Below are positions 43,803-56,600 of a DNA stretch of 64,000 bases, one piece after another; positions within the stretch are counted from its first letter, which is position 1, and each line of letters starts with the position of its first letter. Origin of the DNA: Fusarium oxysporum f. sp. lycopersici 4287 (taxonomy: Eukaryota > Ascomycota > Sordariomycetes > Hypocreales > Nectriaceae); assembly GCF_000149955.1 (NCBI RefSeq), contig NC_030994.1:2968366-3032365 (forward strand), read 5' to 3'. The notes under the pieces are model-generated. The model searched no databases. It had not been told where the DNA came from and saw only the letters and a list, made by a program, of their open reading frames with translations. Position numbers and translations under genes: made by a program.

Positions 43803-46800
43803 GTGATAAAGGTGCAGGGGGGCGACAATGATACTATTATTCGCTGAGGCAGTGGAAGAAAATGAAGGTAATCCTATGAGAAGTTGTAGGAGAAGAGAAG
43901 GAATTCATTGGCGTGATGGCCTATACTTTATATGTATTGACATAAACAAAGGCCCAACCTCTTACTCCTGTACGACCGACAAGTCAGGAGGACCAGAGAG
44001 ATCCATGGGCTTGAATGAGTACGTATTCAGGAGTTGTGGCGGTGTGAATGTGGCATGAGTTACAGTCTTTCAGATGGCTCGAGCTCAGAAGTTGAATCGC
44101 ACTTGTAAAGTCGAGGCTCATGAGGCTGACTCGTTAACATCGGAACTAGTACGAGTTTACAATCGAGACGTTGGTTTTAGAATGAGAGGGCGCATGGCCC
44201 ACGCAACCTCCACCCGTCATAGAGCCAATGGGGTTTCATGATGCCTAAATCTTAGGACACGCATGGGATGAGACACTCGGCCCCACGTGTTTTCCACAAC
44301 AGGGAAAAAGCGAGCACTGGTTGGCGTCCCAGCCCAGATAGGAAAGGACCCACTGTCAAACCCGAAACTGCCCTGTTGCGCTCAGTCAAATATCCAACAC
44401 GGTTTTGTCTAGGCTGTTTCTCGTATTTCGTTCCTCGCGATCTCTCTCGGTATTCACTGTCTATCGCATAGGGTGAGAGATATAAATTGGCGCCTAAGGA
44501 TGGGCTCCACTCGTTATTACAGAATATGAGAGAAATTCGAAAGCCCCCTTAGAAGGAAATACTAAAGTATTGCACTGAACGTACTTGAAGTGTTAGGTTA
44601 ATGTAATGTGGAGTAGTAAATAAGCCCTAAGTGTTAGGAGCTGAACCGTTTAATCTCATAATGTGTGGACGCTAATTGTATTAACATTCTAGAGAGGCTA
44701 TGCTTACCTCCTAAGCTATTAGAAAATATACCGCTATTTATATTCAATTTTCTTTATAATAACGGGAAGGAAATAGTATATAATTTGCTATTACTATGAA
44801 GGCAGATCTAGTAGAATATAATATTAATATTATATAACTACTAGTTACCCGGGAGAATACAGCTATTAGTAAGTTTGAATATATTAAATTGGCTTATATC
44901 TAATATACTTAGAACCGGATGTCCTTTAAAAACCTATTGTATCTCTTTAACTTTAATGTTCTTACCTTGGAATAAAAAGTATAGGCCCATGCTTATATCT
45001 TACTATTTCTTTATATACCTGCTTTTATTTAAAAAATTTGAATAACATATGTAATAAGCATGCCAACCAGACAAGTATACCAACCACTGCACTATGTATT
45101 ATTGAAAATCCTACCTTAGAGTATTTCTTTTATTATAAATAAAATAATTAAAAATTTAATAGAATTTTTTTTTCTTTAAAATAGTATAGTTAAATATATT
45201 AAGAATTCTGTTTTGTACTAGGCTTATGTTGGCAGATGACGCATGGCGTGGTGCTGAGCGGTGCGAGGTGTCACGTCTCTTAATAGGCAAGTAATGCGTG
45301 TTAGGCTTATTGCTGTAAAGAAGTTTTATTGATAGCTGGTGAGCTAGAATCTATGAAAGTGCTAATGAATGTGATCTATACACTGAAGGTGGTCGTATGG
45401 CTCAATGTGAAATGAAGGTGATCCAGTCTTAGAGCTTCGTGATCCAAGTGTTGCACTGGATGTGCTTAAAGTGGATTGAAGGTCGGGTCATTCATAATGA
45501 GCAGCAGTAGTGAGTTGATTGGTTCTATCTTCTGTGTGGGATATTCCATCCTACAGGTTTTACTTTAAATCACCCAGCTTGATTACCAAGGGCTGTTGTT
45601 CCTGAGGTTCGTTGATGCCGTGCCCGGCCTGTGACACCAAGTGATCCACCGGAAGAGGATCGTAGCTGGGAGTGGTGATCCTGATATGATTGGTGAACAT
45701 TGTGGGGGCCACGCGACGTAGCCACGGGGGTCGTAACACTAAGGGTAAAGAATATAACAAACTGGTGATCTTTAGGATAAATTGTAGAAAGGGCCAATCG
45801 GAATCGTATGCCTTGTTGACCCTAATAATAGAGCTCGCTTTCGAGGCTTAGTACAATAAGCGGATGCGTGTGGATCGGCTTGGTTTATGCGTTTGCAAGA
45901 CGCTCGTTTCTCGTTTAATATTAGTTCAAGCCTCGTTCAAGTTTGCTCAGCGTCACACTAGTAAAACTTAACTGTAATTCAGAGCAAAGGCCAGTGCGGG
46001 AATACCTGCCACATCTTGCTACAGTATCGATCTCTTTTGAGCAACCTGAATAAGCTGTCGTGGCTGGTTATAATGTAACCTCGACTAGATATGATTTACC
46101 ATGTAGCTATCAATTCCTAGACAAAGGATTTATGATATGCTTGAACCATCAATACCAGGGAGAAAGAAATTCCTGAAATAAAAGCAATTTGTAGGCGTCG
46201 CAACACCGCTCAGGAACGCCAATTAGGGTAGTCCGGTGTCTGTCACATTGCCGAGTACGAAGATGGCATCATGGCGATCCCATGGCCTCAGGACGGAATC
46301 CGGCAGTTCACTGACACTTTCCAAGGCCAAAACCTCGTATTTGGCTACAAATAACTGCTCAGGTCCGAAAGAAGGACGGACGGAAGGTTCCCGGCAATAT
46401 ATCTGCCACGCTCTACCCGAGTTCCCTTGAAGTTAACCATCTCAGCTGAACAAGAGCGAAACATGCGGCGCAAGTGTTGTGAAAGTAGGTACAAAGTTGA
46501 ATTACTGAAAGCCATTTTACAAGTATATTCGTCGCGTTTCGATGTACTGAAAGTTAGGCGCTGATAATCCGGATCGTCTATTCTCGCCATCGTATACTTG
46601 GATACGACAATGACGGCAGCTGGTCGGCTTATACCTTTCAATTCAGCTACTAATACACCGTAATAAAAGCTAGATCTTAACATAACGTCGTAGAATCGAC
46701 ACCTCGGCCAGGGACCCTTGCAACAACTCTGCGTAGGTCCGAGATTAACTGATGCTAATGTCGTGATGCATTCGCGCTCGGTTGCCTGCGACCGACCAGG

Positions 46801-46942
46801 TTTGGAGGAAATTTATCCCCTATCTTCATTTGGCGTATATTATACAGTTGGGGTTAAAAAGGCCCTACATACCCACCAGTCTACCTAGATACATTTGCAT
46901 TCTGACAAAGAATATCCCTCCAACTAGCCAAATTTCAAGAAA
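43803..46942. other. Gene-poor region with AT-rich core
   Basis: About 3.1 kb. The part at 44680-45230 is TA-rich and RIP-like. Elsewhere only short ORFs occur (for example 45560-45797 minus, 46345-46683 minus), with no domain, signal peptide or splice support. No gene is called. Confidence 0.45.
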
Positions 46943-47676
46943 ATGGCAGTTTTATCCGTTTCTCACCTCTTGTCATTCTTGGCACTATTTGCCATAGCTG
47001 CTGCTCAGATCCCCGGTAACTTGCCCATTGACGAGGCAGAAAAACAGTATCTCGAAAGCCTGCCCCCTGACAAGCTGGCTGAGATTTTTAAAATTTACGA
47101 GCAGGGCATTGCCGGCCAATATCCCGCATCACCCGATGTCATTGAGGCACAGGAGCTCATCTGGAGCTACGGGCAGAGCCCCCCCCGTATACCCGACCCG
47201 TGAGCTTAACCCCTCTCACCTGCTACGTCGGGCAGGTAACGCCTTAGAAACGTTCAGCGACTAATCTAAGGGACCTAATGTTAAGCGCCGGGGAAGGGAC
47301 TTGGAGATTGGTCTAGTGCCTATCAACAAGCATCAGCACTCGTGGCTCAAATGTCAATTAAGGAGAAAGTTGCCGTTACATCTGGGCAGACAACTGTCAC
47401 GAATGGATGTGCTGGTATGATCCCAGGCGTGCAGCGCCTTGGATTCCCAGGAATGTGCCTCAGTGATGGCCCTAACAGACTTCGGGAAGTTGAAGCTGTC
47501 AACGGTTATGCATCTGCCATTACCGTTGGTGCCGCATGGAATAAAGAACTGGCTCTTGCCCGTGGTTACCACATGGGTCTGGAAGCCAAAAGCAAGGGAG
47601 GTAATTCAACCCATTTAATAAAGTGCTTCAGCAGGGATTCTTAACGTCTTTCATAGTGAACAACTTGTTGGGGCCC
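46943..47676 (+). pseudogene. 5' fragment of a secreted GH3 glycosidase
   Basis: The frame starts with a signal peptide (MAVLSVSHLLSFLALFAIAA) and a short propeptide. After a region that does not splice cleanly (about 47200-47290), GH3 sequence continues: GDWSSAYQQASALVAQMS, then VAVTSGQTTVTNGCAGMIPG, FPGMCLSDGPNRL and ITVGAAWNKELALARG. A GTAATT donor at 47602 and a CATAG acceptor at 47656 join GLEAKSKG to VNNLLGP, exactly as in intact GH3 genes. Homology ends abruptly at GGGCCC (47671-47676), where an opposite-strand carrier gene begins. About three quarters of the enzyme, including the catalytic Asp, is missing. This is a rearrangement remnant. Confidence 0.75.
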
Positions 47677-48367
47677 AGGTTCAGTGACATAGCTCGGGCA
47701 ATAGTCGGTATCGCTCCAGCCCAAAGAGCCCTACCGCCTTCCGCTTTAGTGATAGATACCAATGCGTCGATGACCGACCTATAGTTGCTCCGCTTAGCAG
47801 CTGGGAGGAGGCCATCGGTCTGCATTCGGACCAGGGCAAGGTCCGTTGGTTTGCCAGGAGAGCACCAAGGCCACCTTCTAAGAATCCGGTGGCGCATCGT
47901 TCTGCAAAGTTGACAGTTGTATTTCGTACTTGGTGATGATGCTGTAGGCGTTTCATGAACATATCGAAGAATCCCAATCTAGATGATGTGTAAATCCCCT
48001 GACGGAAGAGACCGGCGAATAGGCCAGCGTAAAAGTCGAGAATCCTGCACTCGACGAGAATCATTCTCGCTATCGAAAGTAGCGTGGGTTTTGGCACACC
48101 CATTTGGCTACTGTCGACAAGTTGCAAGCGCACGTCATTTTAAGGGAGTTAACTTGGTTCAATGCTTACCTTGACCATATCGATGGGCTGGATGACCGTG
48201 GTTGCAATCATACCAGAAATGCCCCGGTTGATGAAGGGTAAGATACCTCTCCTGAGTGGTGTATGGAGAATGCCATTAGCAACCTGAGGTTCCGTCCTCT
48301 GCTGTAAGTTCTTAGTGACAGTACCTACCTCGGATTGCACGTCGCTAGCAACCAAGGAAGAACCCAT
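47677..48367 (-). pseudogene. Mitochondrial carrier, truncated and frameshifted
   Basis: The frame starts MGSSLVASDVQSEVG and reaches the first carrier signature QPIDMVK, then VRLQLVDSSQ after a short defective intron (48134-48169; 36 bp, no AG at its end). Family features continue: FYAGLFAGLFRQGIYTSSR and FLEGGLGALLA. At about 47849 one base is missing, and the second signature PTDLALVRMQTDGLLPAA is in another frame. GRALWAGAIPTIARAMSLNLG follows, then the sequence stops being carrier-like at the GGGCCC junction with a GH3 fragment. The third repeat is lost. The motifs fit the dicarboxylate/oxoglutarate carrier branch of the inner mitochondrial membrane (from memory). Confidence 0.78.
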
Positions 48368-48403
48368 TCTTCTTTGACAGAGGAAACGATCAAGACAAAA
48401 CAA

Positions 48404-49085
48404 ATTGATTGTATAATACTCATGTAATACCGAGCGGTAGAACGTGGTAAGCTATTGTGCTATATTGCGACTCGCTGCGAAAACATCAGACACCTTTACT
48501 ACTTATATTCAATCAATACTCATACCCACTGTGTAATATATGAGTTCGGCTCTTTAGAAGCCAACAACCGAGACTTGTGATTGAGCTACATGGAGGACTG
48601 GGCTCGGGAACAGTTTCCGGTATCGATCCGGATTCGTGCCCAAGGTTCGTGCCTCTAACCCCATCAGGAGTCAAATGACTTGATTTCTCATCCCGTTCAG
48701 GGGATCGACAAAAGACCAGTGCGAAAGCCTGGACCCCAGATCAGCCGAAACCCACGCGGGGTAGAATGACTCGCTCACCCACTCGATGGGGTAGAACCTG
48801 GAGACTCTTGACTTCACTGGTCCCAAGACCAAACCTTACCCCGCGAATGCCCCGGACTGAGAGAACCCCCGCATTGTGTGATCCGGCTTGAGAACTTGGG
48901 GCCGGGCAGAGTCTCCTTGAGAGGCCACCCAATAACATGACACCCTAGATTGGCCGAGACTTCCACTAAGGTCTTAGAATTTTATATATAATGCCACAGG
49001 GATCTTCTTTTCCTTTGTTCCTGTCATCCCTCTCGTGCTCGTTCCAACCAAATGTTTATAACTACCCACCAAACAGTAACGCAAC
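48404..49085. promoter_or_regulatory. Intergenic, probable promoter of the MFS gene
   Basis: GC-richer than its surroundings, with several CCCCGC and GGGGTA-like words at 48700-48900 and no coding frame. Binding sites for carbon-catabolite repressors are possible, but nothing is demonstrated. Confidence 0.3.
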
Positions 49086-50743
49086 ATGGACACGAAGGAC
49101 ATAAAGAACAAGGACTCCACTACTGCTTCGACTGAAATCGAGCACAGAGACGGCACCCATGTCACTTTCGAGGTTATCGATGAAGCCGAGGAGAGGCAAG
49201 TCGTACGCAAGCTCGATCTCCATGTGCTCCCTCTGATGACCTTGGTATATTTCTGCATGTGTGAGTATACTCTCTTTCTGACACTCTTCCAACCCCATCA
49301 TCCGAATTGGAGAACAACAGGCTGACCAACGCAGACTTGGACAAGCAATCGATTACATACGCTGCCATTTTCGGATTGCGCTCAGACTTGAACCTAACTG
49401 GCGAAGAGTACAGCTGGTGTGTCTCGGTATTCTACCTTGGTCAGCTACTTTCCAACTGGCCTGCCGCATACCTCCTCGGCCGACTGCCTTTGAAGACCTT
49501 CATCGGCTGCACCATCGTTGTCTGGGGCGTGGCCTGCGTTTGTGTAGGTCTCCCCCAAAAATTTGGAGGAATGATGGCTGCACGATTCTTTCTCGGTTTA
49601 ACCGAAGGCGCCGTCTCTCCAGCCTTTGTCATGTTGACCTCGGTCTGGTACAAGCGTCGAGAGCACCCTGTTCGCGTTGCCACTTGGGTATCTATGAATG
49701 GCTTCGCTCAAATCATGAATGCACTTATCATGTTCGGGCTCGGCCGTGCCAAACTGGCTATCGAGTCCTGGCGGGTACTCTTCTTTATCATTGGTGGGTT
49801 GACTGTCACGTCTGGGGTGCTGTTCTACTTCCTGCTCCCAGGAGACACCATGACAGCCTGGTTTCTGACGCCTCGCCAACGAGAGATCGCCACTAGGAGG
49901 CTCGCTATAGATCGCAGCACCCGCGATCGCACAGACTTCAATCGATCTCAGTTTAATGAAGCTTACAAGTCACCCATCACTTGGCTCTACGTATCAATGG
50001 CGCTTGGTATTACTCTCACGACAGCCATAATCAAGGCGAGTGGATTCTGACCTCACCGTTGATTTGCAGGTCTTGCTAACTCTGGCGGCAGTTTTCTTCA
50101 ATCGTTATCAACGGCTTCGGTTACGATAAGTATACTACGATGCTCGTGGGGCTGCCCGGCGGTGCCCTGAACATTCTGACAACTTGGTTTGGAGCTTTTG
50201 TCCCGCGTCTCGTCAACAGCAAGTACAGTCGAACGTGTACGGCCCTTTTTCTGTGCTGAACATGACACCTCCGCCAATCCAGCAGTCCTCTTCGATGGTG
50301 ATAGGTTTGCCCATCTGAGGTCCTTGACCGCCCTGGCAACCTGGATGGCGAATGCTGTAACTTGCTTGCTCAGCAGCTGCTCAGCTCTCATGGCTAGCAA
50401 CGTGAAAGGAAACACGAAGAAGTCGTCGACCACAACAGTCTTTTTCGTGGCTTATTGCGTCGGCTGTATCATCTCACCTCAGGCTTGGACTGAGGCTGAC
50501 GCGCCCCGGTATCTTAAGGGATGCATCCTCAGCATTGCTTCGTTGGTTTACCTGATGATCACTTTGGTCGTTTACGCATTTCTGCTGGACAAGGAAAACA
50601 AACTGCGGGACAGAAAGGCGGCAGAGGGTCACGTTGACTACATGGTGGAATCACAAGGGCGTGCCGAGGGCATCCAGAGTGGCGTGGCCATTGATTCGGA
50701 CTTGACTGATCGCCAGGACAAGGCCTTCCGATACATTCTGTAA
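49086..50743 (+). pseudogene. MFS transporter of the allantoate-permease-like (ACS) type, probably decaying
   Basis: Exons 49086-49260 and 49335-50035 encode an intact N-terminal half: DLHVLPLMTLVYFCM, YLDKQSITYAAIFGL, YSWCVSVFYLGQLLSNWPA, FFLGLTEGAVSPAFVML. Exon 3 starts at 50092 if the donor is GC (AAG then GCGAGT) and gives FSSIVINGFGYDKY and GLPGGALNILTTW. After NSKYSRTCTALF (about 50250) the frame is lost. VLNMTPPPIQQSSSMVIGLP is readable in a second frame, and ATWMANAVTCLLSS to FVAYCVGCIISPQ in a third, ending at 50743. Two frameshifts therefore separate parts that line up with the family. Unrecognised introns cannot fully explain this because a membrane helix would be lost. Substrates of relatives are organic anions. 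Confidence 0.65.
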
Positions 50744-51287
50744 CTAGGCACCTGACAGTGTCTAGAGAATCCTGAACACGTTAGTGTAAGTGGTGAATAC
50801 TTTGCGATGATTCAAGACGTCCCAATCTCGATAGGCCCCACCATTAGTTACGACGGCAGGTAGGTATTGAAAGCTTAAACAAGAATGATGAACAAAGTAA
50901 GCCAATAAAGAATCTCGTAGGCCTATGCAACTGTGAATAGTGGCTTGAACGCTATTGAACTTGATAACGTACGCACATGATTTGAAGTCCATACAGAAAA
51001 CTCGAATATTTGAAGCATGGGGAGTGCGGGGCCGGTTAACGCTTGACCCAAACCCGAGGCCGAACCCGAGCTCGAGGCCTTTCGGAAGAAACATCCGGAA
51101 AGGACAATCCATAGTCCCTCGTCTGGGCCTTGACCGAGAGCTCGGTCATTATGTTCCAAATGGGCCCGGCCGCAATTGCATTTGTAAAGGGCGAATCCTT
51201 GTTCCGTAGTTTGATCTCAGCTCTATCGATCCTAAAAGGCACGCCTGGTCGCTTGCTCTCTGACCAACTTCCACATACTGGACAAGG
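50744..51287. other. Intergenic
   Basis: 3' flank of the MFS gene and promoter of the E2 gene. No other feature is supported. Confidence 0.4.
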
Positions 51288-52842
51288 ATGTTGAGGAAAA
51301 CTCGATGTCAACGGGCGGCGTCGCAAGTTCGACCGCTACAATACGTGGCTTGGCCCTCTCGGCTTACTCCCCCAATTGCAATAGATGCGGCACGTGCCCA
51401 TCAAAAGATACAAACCCCGTACACGCCATCCTGCCGTCATTTCAGTGGCAGTGGAGCTCGATATGCGGATCTTATCGTCCAGGTCCCTTCAATGGCCGAG
51501 TCTATCAGCGAGGGCACACTTGCAACCATCCACAAGAAGGTTGGGGACCGAATCGGAGCGGATGAAGAGATTGCCAGCATTGAGACGGACAAGGTCGATG
51601 TGGCAGTCAACGCAGCCGAGGAGGGAGTCGTTGCTGAGCTGTTGGCTCATGAAGGCGATGTTGTCACAGTTGGTCAGCCCATCGCCCGCATAGAAACCGG
51701 TCCTAGGGACAGTGCCACTACATCTCACGTTCCCGAAAAGCAATCCTCCAATAAAACCGCACAGGATGACCCGGCTCCCGTACAGAAAGAGTCCGGAGAA
51801 AGCAAGAGTGTTGAAAACAAAGAGCAGGCAATCGAAAGCTCAACACACTCCACAAGGCGCGCAGCTCCTACAAGTCCTTCACCGGCAAGCCCACCACAGC
51901 CCATCGATGAGCATGCTGTTGACCCGAAACGCAAATCCTCCCTACGAGGCGAGCACATGGTATGTGTCGAATATCCAGAAGCCATGATGTGGCATAACAG
52001 TGTCTTGCTTCGGAAATGCTTACCCTTGGCAGGAGAAAATGTCACGCATGCGCAAAACCATTGCTACACGCCTCAAACAGTCTCAGAATACATGTGCCTC
52101 GCTGACGACGGTTCAAGAGATTGATATGACGGCTCTGATGCAATGGCGGGTAAAGTATAAGGAAGACGTGGCTAAGCAGTATGGCGTAAGATTAGGCTAC
52201 ATGGGTGCCTTTGCAAAGGCCACAGCTCTTGCTGCGAAGCAAGTCCCCGAGATCAATGCCAGTATCGACACGGATCGTGAGGTCATCACCTATCGAGACT
52301 ACGTCGACATCAGCATCGCCGTCTCCTCTCCTAAGGGCCTAGTGACACCTGTGGTAAGAGACTGTGATTTGCTGAGCATAATCGAGTTAGAAAAGGAAAT
52401 TGCCATCGTGGCACAGAAGGCGAGTCTATCACTCCGCCAGTGCATTTCGTTCTGCTAACTAACCTTCATGATTTAACCTCTAGGCCCGAGAAGCCAGGTT
52501 GACCATGGATGATCTCACTGGTGGCAACTTTTCCATTAGTAATCCTGGCATTTTTAACTCTTTGTTCGGGACGCCGGTGATCAACTATCCACAAGCTGCG
52601 GTTTTCAACATGAACACAATCAAAGACCGTGTGATTGCAGTGGACGGCAAGCCCGAGATCCGACCGGTAGGTGCTGCTTTTTAATCCTTCCTGGTATATC
52701 AGCGAGCTCATGATGAATCTAACAGATGATGTATATCACCGTAACATACGATCACAGACTGATTGACGGTCGGGAAGCCGTCTCCTTCCTGAACATCGTT
52801 AAGAACTATATCGAGGACCCTGCTCAGATGCTTCTTGAGTAG
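51288..52842 (+). CDS. Dihydrolipoyl succinyltransferase, E2 of 2-oxoglutarate dehydrogenase
   Basis: Four exons (51288-51959, 52033-52419, 52484-52666, 52726-52842) give 452 aa. An Arg-rich N-terminus ([20 protein letters not shown]) looks like a mitochondrial presequence. The lipoyl domain carries K102 in [11 protein letters not shown] Pro/Ser/Lys-rich linker follows. The catalytic domain has [35 protein letters not shown] and the active site [11 protein letters not shown] with H424 and D428. The linker is of the succinyl type, with no obvious E1/E3-binding domain, as in KGD2/DLST. The enzyme transfers succinyl groups to CoA in the matrix. Intron 2 needs a GC donor (AAG then GCGAGT). It is immediately upstream of an E1 gene on the same strand. 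It is probably a paralogue of the housekeeping gene (inference). Confidence 0.92.
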
Positions 52843-53686
52843 TATGGAGAAGGACGGGACATTAGGGATATTCAACTTTCATTCCATCTCCCAGAGTTTT
52901 TCAATTACTGTAGACGTGTGCTGTCAAAAAGAAAATGATCAACAAAAGAGGCGGCAGTTGTCAATCTTTCAAGCTCTCTTGTGTTCCGCATCGTCGGACC
53001 ACATCGCTAGTTATATCACCAAGGGAAAAATTCTAGATATGAGAGTAACAAATATGTATCTTGTTAAGAGACTCTTAAGAATATTTCTATTGCCTTAATA
53101 TTATGATATTTATCACTCTACCTATGCAATGTACCTAATATATCTAGTAGGAACCTATATGCTCTTTGCGTTCAAGGTCGTGAATTTCGCCAGTAACTTC
53201 TCTGTCTTATCGCTTTGGGAAGCCCAAGTAGTGCAGGACTTCTTTTCAAGTATTATAAGTTGGATGCTTGTTTAAAATTAGGCCCAAGACTAACCTAGCA
53301 TGTTTAGTGGGAAGACATTCGGAGTTGTCACTGTTCCGCATCTGCACGCTAAAATTCGAGAGTCGGGGCCTCGGCTTGAGTTTCCGTGGGTCACGGATAT
53401 GCTCATAGATTTATGTGAACCAACATCCGTTCGGCCCGGGGGTACCCCGACGGCGGGGAAGTACGTGTGAGCAATTGTTGGTTCAAGCTCGGAGGCTTGT
53501 CTGGCAATGCCGGGAGTTGAGGTGGCCATGCTATCATGCCTTTGAATCTGGCCTCATTATCACCACGGTCACTTACTGTTTAGACTGAGGTTGCAATCTT
53601 CAGGGTTACATGTTACCTGATCATACTTTGCGCCTGAGAAATCTGGAAGCATCACCAAGCTTTGGGGGACACGCACACCGTCAACG
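52843..53686. other. Intergenic between E2 and E1 genes
   Basis: An 840-bp non-coding segment, AT-rich at 53030-53130. A minus-strand ORF at 53290-53529 has no recognised homology and is not called. Confidence 0.4.
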
Positions 53687-56600
53687 ATGATGCTCTATGC
53701 CCAAAGAACCCTGGTGGCGCGGGAAGCCTTCAAGTTTCGGTATCGTCGTACAACCTCTGTCGGTTACTGCCTCTCCATCGTCAGATCCGGTGCCTGTTCT
53801 TGCGTGCAGCCAAAGAACCTACCATGCGCCCAAAGGACATTCGCATCGGCCGCAGAGGCGTTGGCCAGGGGCGAGAGCCATATTGCACAGCATCAGTTCC
53901 AAGATATTCCCTTGGTGCCTATATCATCAGATCTAGATAAAGATTCACAGCCGGTGAGTAAAAGAAAAAGGTATACAAGACTTATCCAAGGTGCTGATAC
54001 TAAGCTAACCTAGAGTATCTCCGACTCATTCCTGCAGGGAGGGGCGGCCAACTACATCGACGAGATGTTTAGGTCGTGGAAGCAGGACCCAAAGTCTGTC
54101 CATGTTTCTTGGAGGACATACTTCCGTAACATGGAGGACAGGTCAAGGCCCGCATCTGAGGCCTTCCAGCCACCACCAGGACTTGTATCCTCTCGTCAAC
54201 CGTTGGCCACACCGGGGCTCGACTCCGGCCAGACAGCCGAGGTGTTATTACATCTCAAAGTCCAGCATTTGGTGCGCGCGTATCAGTCCCGAGGACACTA
54301 TCATGCCAAGACGGATCCCTTGGGTGAACGAGTGAATGCCTTGCACGTGGGTCCCAATCAATCTGGTCTCGCACGCGCCGTCGAGCTTGAGCCATCCTAC
54401 TATGACTTTACCGAGAAGGACATGGACCGCCATTTCAACCTCGGCCCTGGCATACTTCCTCGCTACGCAACTGAGGGCAGAAAGTCAATGAATTTACGTG
54501 ACATTATAGCAGCCTGCGAGCAGAGGTACTGCGGCAGCTATGGAGTTGAGTACCTGCACATCCCAGACCGCGCCAAGCGTGACTGGTTAAGGGATCGTCT
54601 CGAGATACCCAACCCGGCCAAGTTCTCGCGAGAGGAGAAACGCCGAATTCTTGATGGTCTCATTTGGGGAACGTCTTTTGAACGATTTCTCGCCGCCAAG
54701 TTCCCCAACGAGAAGCGTTTTGGCTTAGATGGCTCCGAAGGACTCGTTCCTGGTGTCATGTCCATGATTGACCACAGCGCCGACGTCCATGGTGTGCAAG
54801 ACATCACAATTGGCAGCTGTCATCGCGGGCGCCTGACCATGCTTGGAACTGTGTATGGAAAGGCACCAGAGGCCATATTTGCTGAGTTTGCTGGGCGGGT
54901 TCGCTCGGATATGCTGCGAAACATGGCTGGTGATGTCAAGTACCATCTTGGCCACCAGGGCCAGCGGGTCTCTCCCGATGGGCATACTGTGGATATTTCT
55001 GTCCTTGCGAACCCCTCGCATCTCGAGGCAGTTGATCCCGTCGCCACAGGCAGAGCCTTTGCAACCCAGCGGTTAAACAACGACCCGAAGAAGAAGAGGA
55101 ACATGTGTGTCACTCTTCACGGCGATGCTGCTATTGCAGGGCAGGGTGTTGTCTACGAGACTCTTGGCTTGTCGCGCTTGCCGGCTTATGATGTGGGTGG
55201 CACCATTCGGCTTGTTGTCAACAATCAGGTTGGGTTCACTGCGGATGTGCATTGTTCCAGATCAACCCCTTATGCCTCAGACATTGCCAAGGTTGTCGAC
55301 GCCCCCATCTTCCATGTCAATGCTGATGATGTAGAGTCGGTTGTCTTCCTCTGTAAACTAGCGGCAGACTGGCGAGCCACGTTCCATAGCGACTGCGTTG
55401 TGGACATCATCTGTTACCGGAAGTTTGGCCACAACGAATTCGACCAGCCCAGCTTCACGCAGCCTCTGATGTACCAAAAGGTCGCTGCACAAACACCCTC
55501 GTTAGACAAGTACGTCCAGAAGCTGGTGTCCGAAGGCTCGTTCACGATGGAAGAGATCGATTGCCTGCGCGAAAGCGTCTGGAACCGTCTGAACGAGATA
55601 TACGACAGCAGCAAGGGATTTGTCTCGTCTCGGGAAGCATTTACGGCCCCGTGGCAGAGTCTAAAGTCTCCGGAGAGTCTAAAGAACGAAGTTCTACTAC
55701 CCGTCACTACAGCCATTGACGAAGCAATCGTTGAGCAGGTGGCAGCCAAGGCTCTAAGCGTCCCCAGTGGCTTTCAGCTACACAGTAACTTGGAGAGAAT
55801 CCTTACGGGGCGTAAGAAGGCCCTGGACAACGGAACGGTAGACTGGTCTACCGCAGAGGCATTGGCCTTTGGAACTCTGTGTCTTGAGAAACATCCTGTG
55901 CGTCTTACAGGACAAGATGTCCAACGAGGAACCTTCTCGCAGCGTCATGCCGTGCTGCACGATCAGGAAACTGGCGAGTCTTGGACACCTCTGAATAACC
56001 TTGCCGTAGAGCAGGCACCCTTCGAGGTAGAGAACTCGCCGCTGAGTGAGTTTGGTGCCCTGGGCTTCGAGTACGGCGTGACATTGGCCGATCCACACTC
56101 ACTCGTCATGTGGGAGGCTCAGTTCGGAGATTTCGCAAACAACACGCAGGTCATCATTGACAACTTTATTGCCAGCGGTGAGACGAAATGGCTTGACCGG
56201 TCTGGCCTGGTCCTCTCTTTGCCCCATGGCTATGATGGACAGGGCGCTGAGCACTCATCTGCCCGCATCGAGCGCTTCTTGATGCTCTGCTCGGAGGAGG
56301 GTAGGATATACCCATCGGAACCTGAGCGCGCCCATCAAGATGCCAACATGGGACTGGTCTACATGACTACGCCCGCCAATTACTTTCACGTTCTACGTCG
56401 GCAGATGAGAAGAGAGTACAGAAAGCGTATGTATTTCCCGCAGATGCCCCTTGCAGACCTTTTGACTTGCCTGTGCAGTTACACAGTCCCCAGACTTTCT
56501 TGATGTTTTTGAAGGCCAAGCTTCAGAAATCACTTACTGACTATCATATAGCTCTCGTCATTTTCTTCTCGAAATCTCTTCTTCGCCACCCACTAACTCG

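Noticed and set aside
45560..45797. Two overlapping minus-strand ORFs
   Set aside because: Low complexity and in a gene-poor, partly RIP-like region; no recognisable protein.
53290..53529. Minus-strand 79-aa ORF between E2 and E1
   Set aside because: No domain, signal peptide, splice support or family resemblance.
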